This document shows positions 1-4,707 of a stretch of 6,734 nucleotides of DNA, piece by piece. The DNA is from Limnoglobus sp. (GTDB taxonomy: Bacteria > Planctomycetota > Planctomycetia > Gemmatales > Gemmataceae). The notes below the pieces were generated by a model. That model was given only the letters and a program-made list of their open reading frames with translations, was not told where the DNA came from and ran no database searches. Location: positions 1 to 6,734 of the forward strand of contig JANXNT010000061.1 of NCBI GenBank assembly GCA_025353985.1, written 5' to 3'. Each line of letters starts with the position of its first letter. The first letter of the stretch is position 1. Made by a program: the position numbers and the translations under genes.

Positions 1-159
1 GAGAATCTTTTGCACCGTCGAAGCGGTTCGGTACGCTTTCGAGGATTTAATATTCGCAAGTTCGGTCTGCTTTTGTTCGAGCAGTTCCGTGCGCCGCATC
101 AGCGCCGCTTCGAGTTGCACGATACGTCGCGCGGTGTCGTCCGCTTTCGGGTCGGTCAT
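1..159 (-). CDS. N-terminal part of a coiled-coil-like protein (runs off the left edge)
   Basis: Reading the minus strand from the ATG at 159 gives 53 open codons to the window edge, beginning MTDPKADDTARRIVQLEAAL and ending near TASTVQKIL. The visible part is charged and rich in Glu, Gln, Leu and Arg with heptad-like spacing (IVQLEAAL, LLEQKQTELANI), which suggests a short coiled coil. There is no signal peptide or membrane segment. An AGG about 8 nt upstream of the ATG could be the ribosome binding site. The gene diverges from the YdjY-domain gene, and the 200-420 palindrome lies between them. The segment after the coiled coil (SSKAYRTAS) faintly resembles the N-terminal linkers of some bacterial glycosyltransferases, but this is a guess and no catalytic domain is visible. 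I judge the frame to be real because the plus-strand reading of the same stretch is Arg/Phe-rich and unlike a protein. The function is not recognised. Confidence 0.6.
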   Translation of the reverse strand, partial: MTDPKADDTARRIVQLEAALMRRTELLEQKQTELANIKSSKAYRTASTVQKIL

Positions 160-199
160 CGGCGAAGCCTACCTAAGGATGCACGGGATGGTCATTCTT

Positions 200-420
200 G
201 TTAGCCCGACGCGCTAGCGAGGGAGTCAAAACACACGCTAGCGCAAGCGCAACCCAGGGGTACGAAGTAAGACGTCTAACCCTGGGCTAAAAGATCGAAC
301 CCCATTGGTGTAAAAGCATAGCCAGTTCTTACCCCAACGGGGTTAAATCTGACAGACCAGGGTTAGACGTTCCTCGTCGTACCCCTGGGTCGCGCTTCAA
401 AACTCGCGCTGCGGGCTGGC
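200..420. repeat. Imperfect palindromic repeat element, REP/MITE-like
   Basis: This intergenic block folds on itself around position 321. Bases 247-288 pair with 354-395 (35 of 42 match), and the inner arms 298-313 and 329-344 match at 14 of 16. Short pairing at 292-295 with 347-350 shares the same centre, leaving a loop at about 314-328. The left edge carries a GTTAGCCCG...CGCTAGCG module (200-222) that recurs perfectly at 1946-1968. The right edge (about 396-420, TTCAAAACTCGCGC...) is a diverged inverted copy of that kind of end. CGCTAGCG occurs twice, at 212-219 and 236-243. No ORF of its own is credible. It fills most of the 339-bp gap between the divergent genes at 159 and 499. It may be a non-autonomous mobile repeat, and as RNA it would form a long hairpin. 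The identity as a family is inferred from the second copy in this window. Confidence 0.75.
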
Positions 421-498
421 CGGAAAATCGTGTGGATCATTGACTTCGCGTGGAGCATCTGCGACTCTGAGAGGGAGATTTCCTTCGGAGTGACCGAC

Positions 499-1176
499 AT
501 GATGCGTCGAACTTTGCTTCTGACCGTGCTGATTTTGGGGGCCACTCCCGTGTGGGCGGCGGACCCGAAGAAGCCGATGGTGACGGTCGACAAAGAGAAG
601 AAAGCCGTTATCGTCGATGCGACGATCGCGCCGCGGAAACTCGCGCATCTGGCGGAGATTTACCCGATCGAGTTGATCGCCGGTTGGGCGCACCCGAAGG
701 GCAAGAAAGCCCACGAAACCGTGGTAATTATCGAAGCCAACCCGAGCGATGTCCACAAGGCGCTCGAAGAACTGGGCATCAAACCCGGCAAGCCCGCACG
801 CGGCGAAGGCGCTCAAGCCGAAGGCCCGGACGTGATGATTTTCATCGAAGTTCCGGCCGGCGATGGCCCCGCCAAAAAGCTCGGCGTCGATAAATTCCTC
901 GTCGATCCGAAGACGAAAAAGCCGTTCCCCAAGAACGTCAAGTTTCGCTTTACGGGATCGGTGATGTCGCAAGAAGCCCCCGATAAACCCGAGAAAAAGT
1001 ACGGTGCGGATCTCACCGGAACGCTGATTGCAGTGTTCCCCGTGACCGACGAAACCGTGCTGCAATCGAGTTTGACGATGAAGGAAGAGAAGTATTTGAA
1101 GCTGGAAACGAACAAAGACACACTACCCAAAGAAGGCACCGCCGTGAAACTCATCCTCGAAGTGGTAGGCAAATAA
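499..1176 (+). CDS. Secreted YdjY-domain protein
   Basis: This encodes a 225-residue protein with a signal peptide: MMRRT, then the hydrophobic run LLLTVLILGATP and a probable cleavage after VWA at residue 20, so the mature part is extracytoplasmic. The reading frame is open further upstream to a GTG at 430. I chose the ATG at 499 because it begins the signal peptide and has GGAG at 487-490, 8 nt before it. The mature region fits the YdjY domain: an IELIAGWAHPKGKKAHE stretch (57-73) with the typical G-K-x-HE-type motif, then the segment NPSDVHKALEELGIKPG (81-97), and a beta-rich C-terminal half. The molecular role of YdjY domains is not established, although such proteins are frequent in planctomycetes. 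The stop codon overlaps the next start (TAATG), so it is probably translated together with the lipoprotein gene. A TTGACT at 441-446 resembles a -35 box, but no good -10 follows. The family call is from motif memory, not a search. Confidence 0.8.
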   Translation: MMRRTLLLTVLILGATPVWAADPKKPMVTVDKEKKAVIVDATIAPRKLAHLAEIYPIELIAGWAHPKGKKAHETVVIIEANPSDVHKALEELGIKPGKPARGEGAQAEGPDVMIFIEVPAGDGPAKKLGVDKFLVDPKTKKPFPKNVKFRFTGSVMSQEAPDKPEKKYGADLTGTLIAVFPVTDETVLQSSLTMKEEKYLKLETNKDTLPKEGTAVKLILEVVGK

Positions 1177-1901
1177 TGCGAATCGCACTCTGCACATTAT
1201 CGCTCGCCGCGGCCATCGGTAGCGGCTGTTCGTCGCAAGCCCCCGCCCCCGCTGAAGCGGCGAAAGTGGAGGCCACGCCACCGTTGCTGGTCGTCGCCAT
1301 CCCCGATACGACGCCCGTGAAACCGGTCGAAGTTCCCGCGTTGAAGCCGTTCGCGTTTACGGCAGACCTTGCCGGCAAACAAGTCGCGAACGTCTCGGTA
1401 CCGACCGCGCCCGCGTCGCCCGTGATACCAAAAGTGTCGGTTCCGCAATCGCGCACATCGTCGGCGGATCGCGGCGAAGTGCCGCTGACGAAGCCGTTGG
1501 TGACGGTGGCCACGTTGCCGCCGCTCGTGCGAAAACCGAACCTGCCGACGCCGCCCAACGAAGGCGTGCCACGCACCCTCGGCAACGCAGCCACCGTTGA
1601 TTTGTCGCACATTCGCATGCCCGAATCACCGTTAACTCGCGGTGCCGTGCGCGCCGAACCGAGTGGCTCGGATGTGCCCCGGCTCGCGCAACAAGTGGCG
1701 GAACGCGCCGCCATTGACGACCCGACCGCCGAGATTTCGACCCAGCGAATCATCCAAACGATGCTGACCGCACCCGCACTCACGGCCCCATTCTTGAAGT
1801 TGCTGTTGCCCGATCCCTTCGAGTTCCGCGAACACGTCCGCGAGAAACCGACCACCGAACTCGCCGCCACACCCGTGATCGTGCCCCCCAAGCGGCCATA
1901 A
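1176..1901 (+). CDS. Putative Pro/Ala-rich lipoprotein, function unknown
   Basis: This 241-residue protein starts at the ATG that shares its A with the preceding TAA (TAATG), which indicates translational coupling to the YdjY-domain gene. The N-terminus MRIALCTLSLAAAIGSGC looks like a lipoprotein signal, with Cys18 as the lipidated residue. The -3 position is Gly rather than the preferred Leu, so the lipobox is weak. Residues 19 to about 130 are rich in Pro, Ala, Val and Thr and probably extended, like an envelope-spanning tether. The C-terminal third (DVPRLAQQVAERAAIDDPTA, then a segment ending APFLKLLLPDPFEFREHV) looks more ordered. It resembles uncharacterised planctomycete proteins with a similar 'DDPTA...PDPFE' pattern, as far as I recall. 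No enzyme motif is seen. A plausible role is an outer-membrane or periplasmic partner of the YdjY protein. The gene ends 45 bp before the second palindromic element, and no classical terminator follows. Confidence 0.75.
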   Translation: MRIALCTLSLAAAIGSGCSSQAPAPAEAAKVEATPPLLVVAIPDTTPVKPVEVPALKPFAFTADLAGKQVANVSVPTAPASPVIPKVSVPQSRTSSADRGEVPLTKPLVTVATLPPLVRKPNLPTPPNEGVPRTLGNAATVDLSHIRMPESPLTRGAVRAEPSGSDVPRLAQQVAERAAIDDPTAEISTQRIIQTMLTAPALTAPFLKLLLPDPFEFREHVREKPTTELAATPVIVPPKRP

Positions 1902-1978
1902 CGCAACCATCATGGCTAACAAGATCGAATCGTCAAACCCGCATTGTTAGCCCGACGCGCTAGCGAGGAAGTTGCGCT

Positions 1979-2027
1979 GTTTAGCCGCGCCGCGTAGGCT
2001 TTGCGTAGCGAAGCGCGGGGCGGAAAC
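1979..2027. repeat. G+C-rich stem-loop inside the second repeat element
   Basis: GTTT at 1979-1982 pairs with AAAC at 2024-2027, and CCGCGCCGCG at 1985-1994 pairs with CGCGGGGCGG at 2014-2023 with one mismatch. Bases 1983-1984 form a 2-nt bulge. The 19-nt loop can form an alternative smaller stem (GCTTTGC at 1998-2004 with GCGAAGC at 2008-2014). It lies about 80 nt after the lipoprotein stop codon, so it might slow polymerase or protect the 3' end of that mRNA. No U tract follows, so it is not a standard intrinsic terminator. Confidence 0.5.
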
Positions 2028-2060
2028 TATCCAAATCAACGTGCATAAACCGACATTACC

Positions 2061-2179
2061 GAGCCGATTCCCCGCAAGGGGTCGGGTGTGATACGTTCGC
2101 CAGTTTCTACCACCCGGACACTGGCGAAGTCACTACAGGGCAGTTGCGCATCACCCGACCCCTTGCGGGGAATCGGCTC
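2061..2179. repeat. REPIN/BIME-like pair: perfect 28-bp inverted repeat with hairpin arms
   Basis: Arm 2061-2088 (starting GAGCCGATTCCCCGCAAGGG) is the exact reverse complement of arm 2152-2179. Each arm contains its own small hairpin, CCCC-GCAA-GGGG, whose loop is of the GNRA type when read on the plus strand in the left arm and on the minus strand in the right arm. The spacer holds a further perfect 9-bp inverted repeat, TTCGCCAGT at 2096-2104 with ACTGGCGAA at 2120-2128, which is off-centre relative to the outer arms. Two short hairpin repeats in opposite orientation are the architecture of a REP doublet. The arms are identical while the surrounding terminal repeats have diverged, which suggests a recent or conversion-maintained insertion within the larger element. 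Confidence 0.7.
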
Positions 2180-2266
2180 AGAAGTATCGTGCATCGCGAC
2201 GGAAAGCGCAACTTCAAAACTAGCGCATAGGGCTAACGGGATACCGCAAACAGTGAGGGATGTAGG

Positions 2267-3160
2267 ATGCAAAACAGAGTGCGGTGTGGCGTGACGCTCG
2301 TCGAGGTGCTGGTCGTGGTGGGGATTATCGGCTTGCTAGTTGGACTGATATTGCCCGCCGTACAACAAGTTCGTGGTCGTGCCGACCGGGCGGCGTGTGC
2401 GGATCGTTTGCGGCAGATCGCGATCTCGCTGCACGGGCATCATGCGGCGCACGGACGGATGCCGCCTAACCTCGGCGGTAACGAACCGTACACGCATAAC
2501 GCCGAACAAATCCTGAGCTGGCCCGCGTTGATTCTCCCCTACATCGATCAGGAACCGCTCTGGCGAGCATCGGTCGATGCGTGCAAACAAAGCCAATACA
2601 CCTACCGCTCCCCTCCGCACGTAGGCTACTCGACGGTACTCACAGCGTTTCGCTGTCCGAGCGACGATCGGCTGGCGAAACCCGTTCCTGGGTCGAAAGG
2701 TGCTGCGGCGGCGCTGACGTCGTATCTGGGAGTCGCCGGGTACGCGGGACGCGGAGGAGTGCTACCCGGCTTCGAAGGCGTTCCACTCACGGCGGTCTCC
2801 GATGGCACCAGTCAGACGCTGATGGTCGGCGAGCGCCCACCACCAGATTCGCACCAATCCGGGCGATGGTACAGCAACATGTGGAGGTTCGCGCCGTTCG
2901 ACGGACCGGGAGCCGAACTCAGCATCCCGGAGCAAACGGGAACATTCATCGTTCCGGAGTGCATTTCGGTGAAGATGCTCGCTTACGGGCCGGGGCGGAC
3001 GACGAACCCCTGCGATATGTACCACTTCTGGAGCCTACACTCCGGCGGAGCGAACTTCGCCTTCGCCGACGCCAGCGTGCATTTTCTCACCTACGCGGTC
3101 GCCCAAATCCTGCCCGCAATGGCAACTCGGGCCGGCGGCGAGAGCGTCGATGTGCCGTGA
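2267..3160 (+). CDS. DUF1559 family pseudopilin-like protein
   Basis: This 297-residue protein has a class III (type IV pilin-like) signal. A short basic leader, MQNRVRCG, is followed by VTLVEVLVVVGIIGLLVGLI, with Gly8 as the expected prepilin-peptidase site and Glu13 at the +5 position. The hydrophobic helix is residues 9-29. The rest follows the DUF1559 plan: AACADRLRQIAISLHGHH (42-59, helix continuing from the pilin stalk), FRCPSDD (128-134), SYLGVAGYAGRGGVLPG (152-168), AVSDGTSQTLMVGERP (176-191), and the C-terminal H-x9-D segment from His258 to Asp268. That motif usually reads H-x9-DG, but here Asp268 is followed by Ala. The GAGGGA at 2255-2260 supports the ATG at 2267. The family is known to be massively expanded in planctomycetes and is presumed extracytoplasmic and pilin-like. 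The individual role is unknown. The gene stands alone, just downstream of the palindromic element, and faces the convergent tatA. Confidence 0.93.
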   Translation: MQNRVRCGVTLVEVLVVVGIIGLLVGLILPAVQQVRGRADRAACADRLRQIAISLHGHHAAHGRMPPNLGGNEPYTHNAEQILSWPALILPYIDQEPLWRASVDACKQSQYTYRSPPHVGYSTVLTAFRCPSDDRLAKPVPGSKGAAAALTSYLGVAGYAGRGGVLPGFEGVPLTAVSDGTSQTLMVGERPPPDSHQSGRWYSNMWRFAPFDGPGAELSIPEQTGTFIVPECISVKMLAYGPGRTTNPCDMYHFWSLHSGGANFAFADASVHFLTYAVAQILPAMATRAGGESVDVP

Positions 3161-3200
3161 ATAATGTGCGGGCCATTCATGCTGACAGTTGTTACTAACG

Positions 3201-3227
3201 AAAAACGCCCCGGAGTTCCGGGGCGTT
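3201..3227 (-). terminator. Rho-independent terminator of tatA
   Basis: A perfect 10-bp stem (3204-3213 with 3218-3227, AACGCCCCGG / CCGGGGCGTT) closes a 4-nt loop. Read on the minus strand, the hairpin runs straight into a T-rich stretch made by the A run at 3201-3205. It lies 24 bp past the tatA stop codon. On the plus strand the hairpin is followed by CGGGTTGC, without a T tract, so it is a weaker stop for the DUF1559 transcript that arrives from the other side 43 bp away. It may still serve both convergent genes. Confidence 0.85.
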
Positions 3228-3250
3228 CGGGTTGCAATCGGATGCCCGAT

Positions 3251-3529
3251 TTACACTTTGGGTGGCAGATTCGTTACGGGGCTATCGTCGAACTTTGGCG
3301 TGGTGTTGGTGATGCGTTGGGGGGCCTTGATTGGCTCGGGTTCGATCGATCGCGAGGGCGAATCGGTCGAGACTTCGTCTTCGAGACCCTTGACGCCCTT
3401 CTTGAACTCGACGACGGTTTTGCCGAGCGAGCGACCGATTTCCGGCAGTTTCCGCCCGAAAAGCAGCACGCCGAGCAGTACCAGAAGCAGGATCTCTTGT
3501 GGCCCGACACCAGGTAGAAATGCGAACAT
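3251..3529 (-). CDS. tatA: Sec-independent translocase subunit, TatA/TatE type
   Basis: This 92-residue subunit of the twin-arginine translocase exports folded proteins across the cytoplasmic membrane; TatA oligomers form the pore-like element. It shows the family layout. A very short N-terminus leads into PQEILLLVLLGVLLFG (10-25) as the transmembrane helix, followed by the FG hinge (Phe24-Gly25) and the amphipathic helix RKLPEIGRSLGKTVVEFKKGVKGLEDEV (26-53). A Pro/Ser-rich polar tail fills 54-92. The frame is open well upstream into moxR, but the ATG at 3529 is preceded by GAGGAGG at 3544-3538 with good spacing and gives a canonical TatA start. Pro29-Glu30 after FGRKL favours TatA/E over TatB, although the two are hard to tell apart from sequence alone. 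No tatB or tatC is in the window. The gene has its own probable promoter, a structured leader and a terminator, so it is likely monocistronic. Confidence 0.92.
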   Translation of the reverse strand: MFAFLPGVGPQEILLLVLLGVLLFGRKLPEIGRSLGKTVVEFKKGVKGLEDEVSTDSPSRSIEPEPIKAPQRITNTTPKFDDSPVTNLPPKV

Positions 3530-3535
3530 GCGAGA

Positions 3536-3580
3536 AACCTCCTCAACAGAGTGAACCGGGAACAAATGTTGGAGGAGGTT
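3536..3580 (-). promoter_or_regulatory. Hairpin sequestering the tatA ribosome binding site
   Basis: In the tatA leader, 3580-3567 (AACCUCCUCCAACA in the RNA) can pair with 3548-3536 (UGUUGAGGAGGUU). This gives 9 bp, one bulged C at 3571, then 4 bp, around an 18-nt loop at 3566-3549. The second strand contains the whole Shine-Dalgarno GAGGAGG, so the folded RNA would block translation, while the AUG lies 7 nt after the stem. Two smaller hairpins precede it: AUCG/CGAU at 3615-3604, and CCCG/CGGG within 3602-3590. The pairing is visible in the sequence. Its regulatory role, for example as a thermometer or protein-binding switch, is inference. Confidence 0.55.
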
Positions 3581-3623
3581 GAAGGTAACCCCGACCGGCG
3601 GGAATCGCTTTCGATCTATTTGC

Positions 3624-3653
3624 AGTATATCCCGCGCATCCCCGTTGGGGCAA
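3624..3653 (-). promoter_or_regulatory. Candidate sigma-70-type promoter for tatA
   Basis: On the minus strand, TATACT at 3629-3624 is one base off the consensus -10 box. TTGCCC at 3653-3648 is a 4-of-6 match to a -35 box with an 18-bp spacer. Transcription would begin near 3617 and give a leader of about 88 nt. The -35 and spacer region contains the palindrome CCCCAACGGGG (3650-3640), which also occurs in the 200-420 repeat. Planctomycete promoter rules are less well defined than those of E. coli, so confidence is modest. Confidence 0.4.
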
Positions 3654-3696
3654 GCGGATCGCGGCGTTTTTTTTGACGATGCGGTTCGGTTATCCG

Positions 3697-4707
3697 CTAC
3701 GCGGTTTCGAGGACTTTCACTTCGGCCAGCACATCCTTCACCACATCGCTGACTTCGCGGCCTTCGATTTCGGCTTCGGGACGAAGGATAATCCGGTGGC
3801 CGAGTACGCCCATTGCCACGGCTTGCACGTCGGCATGGGTGAAATAATGGTTGCCACGCAACACGGCCCGCGCCCGCGCACATCGCATGAGCGAAAGGGC
3901 CGCACGCGGGCTGGCACCGAGCGCAACGTCGGGGTGTTCGCGAGTCGCTTCGGCAATTTGCACGATGTAGTGGTAGAGTGTGTCGCGCCCGAATACCGAT
4001 GTCAGCCGGTTTTGCAGTGAGAGAATTAGCGTGGGATCGAAGAGCGTCGAGACGTCAACGGGCGGTTTGCCATGGAGTTTAAGCAAATCGACTTCGTGAT
4101 CGTAGCCGGGGTAGCCCATTTCGATGCGTAACAGGAAGCGGTCGAGTTGGGCTTCGGGTAGGCGGTAGACGCCTTCTTGCTCGATCGGGTTTTGGGTGGC
4201 CAGCACGAGGAATGGCCGTGGCAACATCAGCGTCTGGCCATCGACCGTCACTTGATACTCTTGCATCGCCTCCAGCAGTGCCGCTTGCGTTTTCGCGGGG
4301 GCACGGTTGATTTCATCGGCGAGCAGAACCTGCGTAAAGATCGGCCCCTGACGCAAAATGAAATCGTTCTTATTGCGGTCGTAGATCGATGTGCCGGTGA
4401 CATCCGATGGCAATAAGTCCGGCGTGAACTGGATTCGCTGATACTGGCAACCGAGCAACTTCGCGAAGACTTTCGAGAGCGTCGTTTTCGCAACGCCCGG
4501 CACGCCTTCGAGCAGAACGTGGCCACTGGCGATCATCGCGATCAGCAATTGTTCGGTGACGTGGTTCGCGCCGACGACGACTTTCGAAACTTCAGCGGCC
4601 ACCTTCCGCCCCAGGTCGCTCGCCTGCTTAGCAAGCGACTTCGCGATGGCCGTGGGATCGACGCCGTCGGGTTGAATGACGGGCACGATTTCCATTAGTT
4701 CGCTCAC
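3697..4707 (-). CDS. MoxR family AAA+ ATPase
   Basis: This 336-residue ATPase belongs to the MoxR group, thought to act as chaperones that mature or activate membrane or extracytoplasmic complexes by using ATP. Walker A is GVPGVAKTT (68-76), Walker B is VLLADEINRAP (127-137, with Asp131-Glu132), and sensor 1 is in LATQNPIEQEG (169-179, Asn173). It is followed by YRLPEAQLDRFLL, a MoxR hallmark, and the C-terminal lid contains LGASPRAALSLM. Length and order are normal for the family. I chose the GTG at 4707 because it overlaps the stop of the preceding gene as GTGA and has GGGAG at 4718-4714 before it. The ATG at 4737 would intrude 34 nt into that gene, and the ATG at 4695 has no suitably spaced site. 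It is the last gene visible in its operon. MoxR genes usually neighbour DUF58 or VWA-domain genes, but downstream lies tatA instead. Confidence 0.93.
   Translation of the reverse strand: MSELMEIVPVIQPDGVDPTAIAKSLAKQASDLGRKVAAEVSKVVVGANHVTEQLLIAMIASGHVLLEGVPGVAKTTLSKVFAKLLGCQYQRIQFTPDLLPSDVTGTSIYDRNKNDFILRQGPIFTQVLLADEINRAPAKTQAALLEAMQEYQVTVDGQTLMLPRPFLVLATQNPIEQEGVYRLPEAQLDRFLLRIEMGYPGYDHEVDLLKLHGKPPVDVSTLFDPTLILSLQNRLTSVFGRDTLYHYIVQIAEATREHPDVALGASPRAALSLMRCARARAVLRGNHYFTHADVQAVAMGVLGHRIILRPEAEIEGREVSDVVKDVLAEVKVLETA

Larger units (their letters stand above)
1946..2237. repeat. MITE-like element with 33-bp terminal inverted repeats
   Basis: The ends 1946-1978 and 2205-2237 are inverted repeats of each other, matching at 27 of 33 positions. 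Both begin GTTAGCCC, share GCGCTAG, and end GAAGTTGCGCT when read inward. The first 25 nt around the left end (1944-1968) are identical to 198-222, the left end of the upstream element, so the two belong to one repeat family. Inside lie a G+C-rich hairpin (1979-2027) and a 28-bp inverted repeat (2061-2088 with 2152-2179). There is no transposase ORF and no clear target-site duplication at the borders (left flank CCGCATT, right flank GGGATAC). The element fills most of the 365-bp gap between the lipoprotein and DUF1559 genes and ends 29 bp before the latter's ATG. It could be a non-autonomous mobile element or a REP-type structural element. Mobility is inferred, not shown. Confidence 0.75.

Noticed and set aside
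430..498. In-frame extension of the YdjY-domain gene to a GTG at 430
   Set aside because: The extension would put 23 mostly polar residues before an obvious signal peptide. The ATG at 499 has a well-spaced GGAG and the GTG has none.
397..1065. A 222-codon open frame on the minus strand
   Set aside because: It overlaps the YdjY-domain gene, and its Arg/Phe/His-rich translation has no recognisable domain.
1151..1906. A 251-codon open frame on the minus strand
   Set aside because: It mirrors the lipoprotein gene. Its Gly/Ser/Thr/Val-rich translation is the expected antisense image of a Pro/Ala-rich coding sequence.
1912..1950. A 12-codon mini-ORF (MANKIESSNPHC) ending at the repeat border
   Set aside because: It has no ribosome binding site and its length is easily reached by chance.
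198..2237. CRISPR array based on the recurring 25-nt sequence
   Set aside because: There are only two copies, 1.75 kb apart with genes between them, and no regular spacers.
1938..2245. Target-site duplication around the 292-bp element
   Set aside because: The flanks CCGCATT and GGGATAC do not match, so no duplication can be claimed.
2581..3198. A 205-codon open frame on the plus strand
   Set aside because: It is a frame-shifted, very Arg-rich reading of the DUF1559 gene.
3530..3883. In-frame extension of tatA far upstream, into moxR
   Set aside because: The extra residues are Arg/Pro-rich shadow of moxR. TatA proteins start directly before the membrane helix, and the ATG at 3529 has a strong ribosome binding site.
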